From positions 62,001 through 126,000 of the forward strand of contig CAWDWG010000004.1 in NCBI GenBank assembly GCA_963805985.1: a DNA stretch of 64,000 bases, in the 5' to 3' direction. The DNA is from Bog-257 sp963805985. GTDB lineage: Bacteria > Acidobacteriota > Terriglobia > Terriglobales > Acidobacteriaceae. The notes beneath the pieces are model-generated. The model worked only from the letters and a program-made list of their open reading frames with translations. It did not search any database and was not told the DNA's origin. The translations under genes were made by a program, and so were the position numbers. Shown here in pieces: positions 47,441 to 56,300 of the stretch (position 1 is the stretch's first letter; every line of letters starts with the position of its first letter).

Positions 47441-50101
47441 ATGAAAAAGATCCTGCTTATTTGTGTAGCCGGCTTGCTGGCCTGCTGCACAGCTGTTGCG
47501 CAACGCCTTCCCGGAGGCGCGTCGCCCGATCACTATGCGTTGACCATCAACATCAATTTTCCGACCAACACCTTCGAGGGTGATGAAACCATCGACCTCA
47601 AGCTCAGCAAGCCGGCGACGACCATTACGCTGAACGCGGTCGAGATCGATTTTCACGACGTCACCGTGACCGCCGGCGGCCAGACGCAGACCGCGAAGGT
47701 TTCGCTCGACGAGAAGAACGAGCAAGCGACCTTCAACGTCGACAAAGAACTTCCTGCGGGCGCGGCAACGGTTCACATCAAGTACACCGGCCATCTGAAC
47801 GACAAGCTGCGCGGCTTCTATCTCAGCACCTACAAAGGCAAGAAGTATGAAGTCTCGCAGATGGAATCGACCGACGCACGCGTGGCCTTCCCGAACTTCG
47901 ACGAGCCGGCCTACAAAGCTACGTTCGACATGACCGCGATCGTCGACAAGGGCGATACCGCAATCTCCAACGGCGAGATCGTCTCCGACACCCCGGGACC
48001 GGGCGACAAGCACACCATTAAGTTCTCCACTTCGCCGAAGATGTCGAGCTATCTGGTCGCGCTCACGGTTGGGGATTGGAAGTGCGTCTCCGACCACACT
48101 GATGGCGTGAAGGTCAGCGTCTGCACCGTGCCGGGCAAAGAGAATCTGGCGCAGTTCCCGCTGGCAGCTTCGAAATACATCCTTCATTACTACGACACTT
48201 ATTACGGCATCAAGTATCCGCTGCCTAAGCTCGACAACATCGCCGTGCCCGACTTTCAGGCGGGCGCAATGGAGAACTGGGGCGCCATCATTTATCGCGA
48301 GACGGCGCTGCTGGTCGACGAGAAGTCGGCATCGGTTGGCATGAAGCAGGGTGTAGCCGAGACCATAGCGCACGAAATGGCGCATCAGTGGTTTGGCGAT
48401 CTGGTGACCATGGAGTGGTGGGACGACATCTGGCTCAACGAAGGTTTTGCCACGTGGATGACACCGCATCCGCTGAACCAGTGGAAGCCTGACTGGATGA
48501 TCGGCCAGAGCACCGTTGCCGATAACGATCGCTCCATGTCGGGCGATTCCGTGCAGAACACGCGGCCCATCCATCAGGAAGCCACGACGCGGGCCGAGAT
48601 CGAACAGCTCTTCGATGGCATCGCCTACGGCAAGTCCGCTGCTGTTCTTCACATGCTCGAGTCGTACGTTGGACCGGAAACCTTCCGCAAAGGCGTCAAC
48701 CTCTATTTGAGCGAGCACGCTTACGGCAACGCGACCGCTGCCGATTTCTGGAGCGCGATGGCGCGCGCCTCGAAGAAGCCGATCGACCAGATCATGCCAA
48801 CTTTCGTTCTGCAGCCCGGCGTTCCGTTTGTTGACGCCGAGTCCAAGTGCGAAGGCGGCAACACCACGCTGAAGCTGTCGCAGAAGCGTTACTTCGACAC
48901 GCCGGCAGTCTTCAATCAGCCGGACGATCAGATCTGGCAAATCCCGGTCTGCGCCAAAGGCATCAATGCCAACTCCGCCGGAAAGCAAGAGTGCTTGCTG
49001 CTGACCGAACGCGAGCAGACGTTCACCATGAAGGGGTGCTCGAACTTTGTCTTCCCTGATTCCAACGCTCTCGGTTACTACCGCTTCAACTATGACAGCA
49101 GCGCGTTGCGGCAACTGGGCGGGGCAGTCGACACGGTGTTCACGCCGGAAGAGCGCATCGCGCTGATGGGCAACGAGTGGGCGCTGATGCGAATCGGCAA
49201 GCACAACATGGGCGATTATCTTGCCCTGGGCGCACAGTTGAAGAACACGCCCGGAGCCGATCTGATCGCTTCCTTCGGCGATCGCCTGCACGTGATCAAC
49301 GACTACATGCTGACCAGCGCCGATCGGCCGGCGTTCCAGGCCTGGCTGCGCAACGAGTTCTCTGCCACGCTGCAGCAGCTGGGATACAGCGGACGTCCTA
49401 ACGACACGCCGGAAATGAAACAGAAGCGAGCCTTGCTGTTTTCGGGCCTGGGTAACATGGCCGACGATCCCCAGGTGATCCAGCAGGCGAAGACACAGGT
49501 GCAGCAGTACATGAAGGACCCGAGTTCCATCGATGGCACGATGGTCCGCCCGGTTCTGAACGTGGCTGCGCGTCATGGCGATGCTCAGCTCTACGCGGAG
49601 TACAAGGCGCAACTGCAGAAGTCCAAGTCGCCGGAACAGTACTACAGCTACTTCTACGCGCTGGCAGAGTTCCCGCAAGCTGATCTAACCAAGCAGACAC
49701 TGGACTGGACGCTGACTCCGGATGTGCGGGGCCAGGACCTGTACATCCTGATCGCCTTGCTCAACACGCCGGAAAGTCAGGATGCAACGTGGAAGTTCAT
49801 GACAGCGAACTTTGGCGAACTCATGAAGAAGACCGGCGGCGGCCTCGGCGGCGTGGGAGTTTTCCTCTACGGCACGCAGAGCTTCTGCAGCACGGAGAAG
49901 GCCACGGAAGTGAAGCAGTTCTTCGACCAGCATCCCTTCCCGGGCACGGAGCGCAACCAGAAGCAGGCCATCGAGAGCATCAATAACTGCGTCGCGCTGC
50001 GCGACCAGCAGCAGAGCAACCTGGCTGCATGGTTGAAGCAGCAAGGCAATGCGACCAATGCCTCGGCCGCTGCAATAACGACCGGAGCAACCACGCGGTA
50101 A
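47441..50101 (+). CDS. Secreted M1-family aminopeptidase
   Basis: 886 residues. The signal peptide (ILLICVAGLLACCTAVAQ) predicts periplasmic export, with a possible lipobox-like Cys pair. The substrate-anchoring GAMENWG (275-281), zinc site HEMAHQWFGD (first His 311) and third ligand Glu334 in WLNEGFATW are intact. A C-terminal helical ERAP1-like domain completes the family architecture at the usual length. M1 enzymes remove N-terminal residues from peptides. A strong hairpin follows the stop. Confidence 0.93.
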   Translation: MKKILLICVAGLLACCTAVAQRLPGGASPDHYALTININFPTNTFEGDETIDLKLSKPATTITLNAVEIDFHDVTVTAGGQTQTAKVSLDEKNEQATFNVDKELPAGAATVHIKYTGHLNDKLRGFYLSTYKGKKYEVSQMESTDARVAFPNFDEPAYKATFDMTAIVDKGDTAISNGEIVSDTPGPGDKHTIKFSTSPKMSSYLVALTVGDWKCVSDHTDGVKVSVCTVPGKENLAQFPLAASKYILHYYDTYYGIKYPLPKLDNIAVPDFQAGAMENWGAIIYRETALLVDEKSASVGMKQGVAETIAHEMAHQWFGDLVTMEWWDDIWLNEGFATWMTPHPLNQWKPDWMIGQSTVADNDRSMSGDSVQNTRPIHQEATTRAEIEQLFDGIAYGKSAAVLHMLESYVGPETFRKGVNLYLSEHAYGNATAADFWSAMARASKKPIDQIMPTFVLQPGVPFVDAESKCEGGNTTLKLSQKRYFDTPAVFNQPDDQIWQIPVCAKGINANSAGKQECLLLTEREQTFTMKGCSNFVFPDSNALGYYRFNYDSSALRQLGGAVDTVFTPEERIALMGNEWALMRIGKHNMGDYLALGAQLKNTPGADLIASFGDRLHVINDYMLTSADRPAFQAWLRNEFSATLQQLGYSGRPNDTPEMKQKRALLFSGLGNMADDPQVIQQAKTQVQQYMKDPSSIDGTMVRPVLNVAARHGDAQLYAEYKAQLQKSKSPEQYYSYFYALAEFPQADLTKQTLDWTLTPDVRGQDLYILIALLNTPESQDATWKFMTANFGELMKKTGGGLGGVGVFLYGTQSFCSTEKATEVKQFFDQHPFPGTERNQKQAIESINNCVALRDQQQSNLAAWLKQQGNATNASAAAITTGATTR

Positions 50102-50124
50102 GAGGCTGGCTCCGGCAATAACAA

Positions 50125-50152
50125 AACGGGCGTCCTTTGCGGGACGCCCGTT
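50125..50152 (+). terminator. Intrinsic terminator after the M1 aminopeptidase
   Basis: An 11-bp GC-rich stem (AACGGGCGTCC / GGACGCCCGTT) with a 6-base loop, followed by TGTTGTTGTCT, 24 bases past the stop codon. Confidence 0.85.
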
Positions 50153-50378
50153 GTTGTTGTCTGCTGTATCCGGTGTCTGCAACTTCCTCCCACGCCGCGT
50201 CGCCTCCTGTCCGCTCGCGGACACGCGGTTCGACAGCTCGACAGAAGCGAGGGTGGCGAGCGTCCCAAGCCGCTGAATCTACTTGCGGTTTCATTGGCGC
50301 AACTTTTGCCAGATAATCTAAGCTCTCACCGGCTATCCGCGAAGCTCCTGCGAAGAGCGAAGCGAACGGCAGCACACA

Positions 50379-52805
50379 ATGCGCGACCTACGACACGCCC
50401 TGCGACTGCTCAAGAAGTCTCCTGTGGTTTCGTGCGTCGCCATCCTGACCATCGCACTCGGCGTCGGCGCCAATGTCGCCATCTTCAGCGTCGTCAAAGC
50501 TGTGCTGCTCAATCAACTGCCATACCGCGATCCCGATCGCCTGGTGAAGATCGCCGTCGGCGATTCTGACAGCTCCGCGCCTGAGACGATCGACTTCACC
50601 ACTACCTACGATCTGCGTCAGCGCAGCCACTTGGTCCAGAGCATGTCGCTGTTTCGCGACGGCGAGGCCGCGTTCGTGGAGCTGGGTCATTCCGAACTGC
50701 TGCCCGGCATGCGGGTCAGCCACGACTACTTCGACACGCTGGGCGTGAACATGCACCTGGGGCGCGGTTTTCTCGCTGAGGAAGATCACGCGGATACACG
50801 CTATGAAGCGATTCTCGCCTACGGCCTATGGCTGCGGCGTTTCGGTGGAGACCCGACGATCCTTGGCCGCACGGTGCAGTTCAGCGGCCGCCCCTACAAG
50901 GTGGTTGGTGTTTTGCCGGAGAGCTTTCGTCCCATCGTGCGATCCGATATTTCTGTCACGCCAGAACTGTACACGCCCTTGGGCTATGACTTGAAGATGC
51001 CGATGGCCTGCCGCGGCTGTCAGCACCTGAATATGGTCGCGCGATTAAAGCCTGGGGTTTTGACCGAGCAAGCGCGGGCCGAGTTGAGTTCCCTTCTCCA
51101 TGAAATCATCCGCGAGCATCCCACGGACTACGATTCGCGAGACGTCCTAGCACTGATGCCGTTGCGCGACTTCGTCGTGGGACGTGTCACCACCGCGCTT
51201 TGGATCTTGCTGGGCGCGGTTGCTATGGTCTTGCTGATCGCCTGCGCTAACGTCGCGCATCTGGCCCTGGCGCGCGCGGCCTCTCGCGAAAAAGAAATGG
51301 CGCTGCGCGTCGCTCTCGGTGCTGGTCGGGTCCGATTGGCGCGCCAGCTTCTCTCGGAAAATCTGCTGCTGGCACTGCTGGGAGGCATTGCGGGAACGCT
51401 GCTCGCCTGGTGGGGCACCAGCCTCCTAACCACGCTCGGTCCGAAAGAACTTCCCCGCGCGAACGAAATCCGCGTCGACGTGCCGGTGCTGTTGTTCGCA
51501 CTGGGTATCAGCATTCTGACCGGCATTTTGTTTGGCGTCGTGCCCGCGCTGCGCAGCACGCAGGTCGATCCCAACGATGCTTTGAAGGAAGCCGGCTCCA
51601 AGGCCACCGAGGGCCGTGCCCGTCACGGTTATCGCAATGTCCTCATCACGGTCGAAATGGCTCTCGCATTTGTTCTCGTGATGGGCGCTGGATTGTTAGG
51701 CAAAAGTCTTCTCAGATTGTTGAACGTCAATCCCGGTTACGATCCGCACCATGTGCTTACAGCCGAGGTCTATGTCTACGGGGCTCGTTACGACAAGAAG
51801 CCACAGGTCGAGCTGAACTTCTACGAGCAGGCCATGCAGCGCCTGCGCGCGACTCCCGGCATCGAAGGCGTCGCAATGGTCAGTACCTTGCCGCTGGCCA
51901 GCTTCGATCGCCGTGCATTTCACCTTCAGGACCGGCCGTTGGCCAACGAATCCGATGCGCCTTCGCCCGACACCTATTCCGTCTCGCCCGACTATTTCCA
52001 TGTAATGCGGATTCCGCTGAAGCGCGGCCGCCTCTTCACCGACGCGGATCGCGCCGGCGCGCCCGGTGTCGCACTCATCAGCGAGTCGTGCGCGCGAGCT
52101 GTGTTTCCCAATGAGGATCCCATCGGCAGGCACATTCAACTAGGCGGTCGTCACGACGACAAGCCGTGGCTGACCATCGTCGGCATCGTCGGCGACGTTC
52201 GCCAGTACGGCTTCGACCGTCCCTCCAATATGGAAGCCTACATCGCTCAGGCGCAGGACATGGACTTCGGGTACAACGTCGTCGTACGCACCCAAGGCGA
52301 TCCGCGGCGATTCGAACAAACCGTGCGTCAGGCCTTCCTTTCGGTCGACAACACGCAGCCCATCGATCAGCTCCGGCCCCTGGAAGATTATGTGGCCGAA
52401 TCGCAGGCGGCGCGACGATTCACCTTGATGCTGCTAGGTCTTTTCGGCGGCCTGGCACTGCTGTTAGCAGCCGTCGGAATCTACGGCGTCATCTCTTACG
52501 CAGTCAGCTCGCGCACGCGCGAGTTGGGCATTCGCATGGCGTTGGGCGCCGAACGCAAGGATGTCGTCGCCATGGTCCTGCGCGAAGGATTCACGCTTGT
52601 GGGCATCGGTCTCGCAATCGGATTCGCAGCGTCGTTTCTGCTGACGAGATTTCTCGCCTCGCTACTCTTTCAGGTGCGCCCGGGCGATTTCGCCACTCTG
52701 TCGCTCGTCACTGTCACGCTCGCAGGAATAGCGCTGCTTGCCAACTACCTTCCCGCGCGCAGAGCTTCGCGCGTTGATCCCATGGTTGCTCTGCGATACG
52801 AATAG
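50379..52805 (+). CDS. ADOP-type FtsX/MacB ABC transporter permease
   Basis: 808 residues. It starts MRDLRHALRLLKKSPVV, typical of Acidobacteriota duplicated orphan permeases. TM1 is followed by a MacB periplasmic core domain, three TM helices forming an FtsX domain (LLIACANVAHLALARAASRE), a second periplasmic domain, and a second FtsX domain (YAVSSRTRELGIRMALGAE) ending NYLPARRASRVDPMVALRYE. No ATPase or adaptor gene is adjacent, which is usual for ADOPs. The substrate is unknown; related permeases export peptides, toxins or lipids or act as mechanotransmitters. Confidence 0.92.
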   Translation: MRDLRHALRLLKKSPVVSCVAILTIALGVGANVAIFSVVKAVLLNQLPYRDPDRLVKIAVGDSDSSAPETIDFTTTYDLRQRSHLVQSMSLFRDGEAAFVELGHSELLPGMRVSHDYFDTLGVNMHLGRGFLAEEDHADTRYEAILAYGLWLRRFGGDPTILGRTVQFSGRPYKVVGVLPESFRPIVRSDISVTPELYTPLGYDLKMPMACRGCQHLNMVARLKPGVLTEQARAELSSLLHEIIREHPTDYDSRDVLALMPLRDFVVGRVTTALWILLGAVAMVLLIACANVAHLALARAASREKEMALRVALGAGRVRLARQLLSENLLLALLGGIAGTLLAWWGTSLLTTLGPKELPRANEIRVDVPVLLFALGISILTGILFGVVPALRSTQVDPNDALKEAGSKATEGRARHGYRNVLITVEMALAFVLVMGAGLLGKSLLRLLNVNPGYDPHHVLTAEVYVYGARYDKKPQVELNFYEQAMQRLRATPGIEGVAMVSTLPLASFDRRAFHLQDRPLANESDAPSPDTYSVSPDYFHVMRIPLKRGRLFTDADRAGAPGVALISESCARAVFPNEDPIGRHIQLGGRHDDKPWLTIVGIVGDVRQYGFDRPSNMEAYIAQAQDMDFGYNVVVRTQGDPRRFEQTVRQAFLSVDNTQPIDQLRPLEDYVAESQAARRFTLMLLGLFGGLALLLAAVGIYGVISYAVSSRTRELGIRMALGAERKDVVAMVLREGFTLVGIGLAIGFAASFLLTRFLASLLFQVRPGDFATLSLVTVTLAGIALLANYLPARRASRVDPMVALRYE

Positions 52806-52854
52806 CCGCGTATCTCTGGCAATTCCCTGCCGCATCTGATACCTTCACGCGCAC

Positions 52855-54087
52855 ATGCCTGAACTGCGGCCCCAGTCGCCTGATTCCGCTTCCGATCGTT
52901 GGCATGCGATGAGCGCCGGCTTCCTGGGCTGGACGCTGGACGCCTTCGACTTCTTTGTCGTCATCTTCCTTTTCGACACGCTGGCCGCGCACTTTCATGT
53001 TTCTAAGCGCGACATAGTCCTCAGCGTCACCGCGACCCTAATGATGCGGCCGGTCGGCGCGCTGCTGTTTGGCATGATGGCCGACCGCTACGGCCGCCGG
53101 CGTCCGCTGATGATCAATGTGGTGTACTTCGCAGCCATCGAGGTGCTGTGCGGCTTCGCGCCCAACTTCACGGTCTTCTTCATTCTGCGAATGCTCTTCG
53201 GCATCGGCATGGGCGGCGAGTGGGGCGTGGGCGCGTCGCTGGCGATGGAACACGCACCGGTGCGCTGGCGCGGCGTGCTCTCGGGAATTCTGCAGAGCGG
53301 TTATTCCATCGGGTATCTTCTGGCGGCACTAGCGGCGCGAGTGGTGCTGCCCAACTGGGGTTGGCGCGCGATGTTCTGGGTCGGCGGCATTCCCGCGCTG
53401 CTGGCGCTCTACATTCGCACCAAGGTCCCGGAATCCGAAGCGTGGCAGCAGCACCGCCTCGCGCGTACCATCGATGGTCCACGCATCGCCTGGCAGCACA
53501 AAGGGCTGGCGCTGTACATGATCGTTCTGATGTTCCTGATGAATTGCCTGTCGCACGGCACGCAGGACCTGTATCCCGACTTCCTCAAACACGCTCACGG
53601 CGTCGCGCCCAATACCGTCGCCTACATCACAATGTTCTACAACGTGGGTGCGGTTGCCGGCGCGATCATTTTCGGGTTGCTCTCGGAGCGACTGGGCCGC
53701 CGCTACAGCATGCTGGCCGCGTTGGCTGTCTCGCTAATCGTGATGCCGGCATGGGCGTTCGGCAGCACGCTGACAATTTTGGCAATCGGCGCGTTCGTCA
53801 TGCAGATGGGAGTGCAAGGCGCGTGGGGAATCATTCCGGTCCATCTCAACGAGCTTTCACCCGACGCGGTGCGGGGGTTGCTGCCGGGATTCACGTATCA
53901 GATCGGAATTCTGCTCGCCTCGTCGACGCCGACGGTGGAGTTCGCGCTGCGCGATCGCCTGGGATACGCGTGGGCGCTGGCCGCGTTTGAGTTGGTGGTG
54001 ATTGCGGTACTCTCGCTGACCCTGATCTTCGGCATCGAGAAACGCGGACGTAGCTTCGTGAGCGAGACCGACGCCGCGGCGGCATAA
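52855..54087 (+). CDS. MFS transporter (sialate/lactate-type SHS-like family)
   Basis: 410 residues with twelve membrane segments. The N-terminal motif GWTLDAFDFFVV and the MFS loop motif GMMADRYGRRRPL, followed by GIGMGGEWGVGASLAMEH, are typical of the NanT/SHS carboxylate transporters. It probably imports an organic acid or sugar acid by proton symport. It begins 49 bases after the ADOP permease on the same strand and could be co-transcribed, although the functions look unrelated. Confidence 0.82.
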   Translation: MPELRPQSPDSASDRWHAMSAGFLGWTLDAFDFFVVIFLFDTLAAHFHVSKRDIVLSVTATLMMRPVGALLFGMMADRYGRRRPLMINVVYFAAIEVLCGFAPNFTVFFILRMLFGIGMGGEWGVGASLAMEHAPVRWRGVLSGILQSGYSIGYLLAALAARVVLPNWGWRAMFWVGGIPALLALYIRTKVPESEAWQQHRLARTIDGPRIAWQHKGLALYMIVLMFLMNCLSHGTQDLYPDFLKHAHGVAPNTVAYITMFYNVGAVAGAIIFGLLSERLGRRYSMLAALAVSLIVMPAWAFGSTLTILAIGAFVMQMGVQGAWGIIPVHLNELSPDAVRGLLPGFTYQIGILLASSTPTVEFALRDRLGYAWALAAFELVVIAVLSLTLIFGIEKRGRSFVSETDAAAA

Positions 54088-54206
54088 TTTCCGCAGGCGC
54101 GCTCGATCCCGAGGCGCGGTGCGCAGGGTCGTTTGATTTACAAGCAACTAGATTGAGATGAAACTCTAACGGACTACGACAGGGCGGCCGCCCAAACAGC
54201 AGATCC

Positions 54207-54483
54207 CTACGTCTTATTCTTGTTGGCGTACTGCGCTGCGAGCTCCAACTGCTGATTCGCTTGGTCGAGCAGGTCTTTCGCTTTTTGCGCATAGCCTTCC
54301 ATGTCCCACTCGTTGTCCTACTGCGCCGCGATGATCTTCTGATAGGCCTGTTCCGAGCCGCTGGGCGGCGGCCAGATTGGGATGGCGGCCAGGGTTGACG
54401 TTCTGGGTTGGCTTCTGGGCGATCGCTACTCCTCCAGCCAATAGCGACGCGGCCAAAAGCACTTTAAGCAGGGTCTTGATCAT
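54207..54483 (-). pseudogene. Broken small secreted helical protein
   Basis: The start is sound: ATG 54483 with AAGGAGGA 4 bases upstream, and a signal peptide (TLLKVLLAASLLAGGVAIAQ). After LAAAQRL the frame shifts by one base. The corrected frame reads SEQAYQKIIAAQ, then an in-frame TAG, then DNEWDMEGYAQKAKDLLDQA and a helical tail ending at 54207. Two separate lesions make decay more likely than a single read error. Intact homologues, as I remember them, are small periplasmic helical proteins of unknown role. Confidence 0.7.
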
Positions 54484-54647
54484 GCACTCCTCCTTCGGAT
54501 TTTTCGACACGCCTGCGAAGTCACGACCGGGCCGATGCCCGCCGGATAAGTGCGCTCGCAGGTTTTGCGGATTTGCGGCGCTGTTTCATCGCGCCGTCGG
54601 TAGCTAAAAACACGACATCTGTTACAGAGTTTCGATGGAGAAATGCT

Positions 54648-54722
54648 TGGAGCGGGAGACGGGGATCGAACCCGCGACCAACGGCTTGGGAAGCCGTGAC
54701 TCTACCACTGAGTTACTCCCGC
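54648..54722 (-). tRNA. tRNA-Gly (anticodon CCC)
   Basis: Acceptor stem GCGGGAG / CTCCCGC, T discriminator and encoded CCA. D arm AACTCAGTGGTAGAGT. Anticodon stem ACGGC / GCCGT around loop TTCCCAA, giving anticodon CCC. T arm GCGGGTTCGATCCCCGT. All four arms pair. Confidence 0.96.
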
Positions 54723-54815
54723 TCAAACTCACTGTCCGGAGAGATCCCTCACTACGTTCGGGATTTCGCCAGCGAGCTCAGACGCTCGCCAAGCGGCTCA
54801 AGTTACTCCCGCTCA
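54711..54815. repeat. Duplicated 15-bp tRNA-Gly 5' end
   Basis: AGTTACTCCCGCTCA, which is the 5' end of tRNA-Gly read on the plus strand, occurs at 54711-54725 and again at 54801-54815. The copies lie 90 bases apart and the spacer has no gene. Such duplications can mark old integration or excision at a tRNA. Confidence 0.7.
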
Positions 54816-55166
54816 GCGATTGGTGAGCAAAGTGTAACACCGCGGAATTTCACTCGCAAAGTTGGCTTGCGATGTATGCATCCAACGCCGCAGGAGCGAC
54901 ACAGTTTGAATCAATCTTCGTATGGGGCGGAGTACGCCTTCGCGGCGTGCATTAAACCGCCGATTTGTGAACGCGCTTTTGCGCCTGAGGTAATCGGTAC
55001 CATTACCTCAGCGGCTGAGGCGGATTTCAAGAGGCGGCTCTGACTGCGCGCCTGAAGGCGTGCTCCACCTAAACAGAACTTCAAAACGGAGCCACCACTA
55101 GGCGCGCGGTTTTGACACTGTTTTGAAGCGGCTGCTAGTATGAAGTGTTCTTCCCGCCTCACCAGC
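54723..55166. other. Intergenic region between the two tRNA genes
   Basis: About 440 bases without a supported protein gene. It holds the tRNA 5'-end duplicate and a 10-bp hairpin (CTGAGGTAAT / ATTACCTCAG, 54985-55011) with a 7-base loop. No integrase or mobility gene is present. Confidence 0.5.
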
Positions 55167-55244
55167 GTCCCCGTCGTCTAGCCCGGCCTAGGACATCGCC
55201 CTTTCACGGCGGTAACACGGGTTCAAATCCCGTCGGGGACGCCA
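55167..55244 (+). tRNA. tRNA-Glu (anticodon TTC)
   Basis: Acceptor stem GTCCCCG / CGGGGAC, G discriminator and encoded CCA. D arm TCTAGCCCGGCCTAGGA, anticodon loop CTTTCAC with TTC, T arm ACGGGTTCAAATCCCGT. All arms pair. Confidence 0.97.
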
Positions 55245-55375
55245 AATCTTTTCAATAACTTGCAGCCATCTACAGATGTTCCTTCAATTGTTCGGGGCAG
55301 AGTGTTCCGCATTTCAGCGCCCCTTTGGGCACGCGCTCATAGTAGAAATATTTCCCACACCCAGGTTTGAAACAC

Positions 55376-55720
55376 TTAGGCTATTCGGTGGCACAGTGGC
55401 GATTGAAGCAGTTTCGCAAAGAGGCGTACCGCGTCATCCTTAGCGTCTGCTAAAGCATCGCCAGTGTTTTGACGGCAAGGCAGCGAAAGCTCCACCCCAC
55501 CCGACCCAGTGAAACCCAATTGAAATCTGTCCTGAACAATCCAAGAGTTCAAGACAAACAGAACTCCGTCTTGACCGGGGGTGCCGAAGCCCAAATTGCG
55601 CTCCTTGGGGGTCTCTACAGTTCCCGATCTGCCCGACTCAAGCCACTGGTCAACCAAACTCTTCAGCGTCCCGATAAAATGCTTATTGGCCTCTGCGGTC
55701 ACTTCTGGATTAGCTGGCAC
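55376..55720 (-). CDS. Small hypothetical protein
   Basis: 114 residues starting at a GTG with no good ribosome binding site. Content is ordinary globular (FIGTLKSLVDQWLESG, QDGVLFVLNSWIVQD) with no motif, signal or membrane segment. It lies beside a decayed kinase-TPR remnant, so it may itself be a fragment. Confidence 0.4.
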   Translation of the reverse strand: MPANPEVTAEANKHFIGTLKSLVDQWLESGRSGTVETPKERNLGFGTPGQDGVLFVLNSWIVQDRFQLGFTGSGGVELSLPCRQNTGDALADAKDDAVRLFAKLLQSPLCHRIA

Positions 55721-55734
55721 TGTCCAAGGTAGGC

Positions 55735-55924
55735 GACGTGCGCCGCGGGATTGACCGCACGCTTGGACCTCGGGGACAATGACCGCGCGCTAGATTGGCT
55801 GGAGAAGGCCTACTCCGAGCGCGATGGAACATTAGTGTGGCTCAAGGTGCACCCGCGGCTCGATGGACTGCGCGGCGAGCCGCGCTTTCGCGATCTGCTT
55901 GCGCGCTTGCGACTTGATTCGTGA
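55735..55924 (+). pseudogene. C-terminal remnant of a TPR (kinase-TPR type) protein
   Basis: The frame after a TAG at 55732 encodes ARLDLGDNDRALDWLEKAYS, then a tail with HPRLDGLRGEPRFRDLLARL and a stop at 55922. This matches the end of the full kinase-TPR protein nearby (YLEKAYSDG, MDPLRSDPRFKDLLRRLG). No start and no upstream domains are present, so it is a fragment of a paralogue. Confidence 0.75.
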
Positions 55925-56300
55925 GTCGGAGCGGAAGACAGGCGAAACAGCAGCCGGTCTGAGAAATGAGATTGTTGTGTTACTAGTCGCAATTGTGTAC
56001 TTGCGTGAATAGCTTGCCTGGACAGAAGGCGAGGCCCTGCCTGGATCGTGGGCTACAAGGCAATGATCTGATGTCGGCTTTACCGTGATTAGTAATGGGA
56101 AGTCGGCTTATAGGAAGTTTCATGCTCGTTGGGTTTCGGACCCAACTGTCAGACCAGCCGACTGCCATTGGCGTAGCTTCCCAGAAGCCGGTTTCTGGCC
56201 AAGTAGGTTGATCCACCCTCCGACGTCTGACTAGTTCAGAACAAATTGACTGTCCGCCGTCAGCGCCCTATTATCAGGGATTCCTTACCCTACTCAGGAC
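55925..56300. other. Intergenic region upstream of the kinase-TPR gene
   Basis: About 375 bases with no gene. It holds one copy of the hairpin-containing repeat (56113-56145) shared with the region downstream of the kinase. Confidence 0.5.
56113..56145. repeat. Hairpin repeat, copy upstream of the kinase gene
   Basis: GGAAGTTTCATGC followed by a short TTGGGT-TTCGG-ACCCAA hairpin. The same word with a similar hairpin (TTGGGT-TTCTT-ACCCAA) occurs at 58711-58744 downstream of the kinase. Confidence 0.65.

Noticed and set aside
47321..49678. 785-residue open frame on the minus strand
   Set aside because: It is the antisense shadow of the M1 aminopeptidase gene, which has signal peptide, zinc motifs and start signals; the shadow is Arg/His/Val-rich with no motif.
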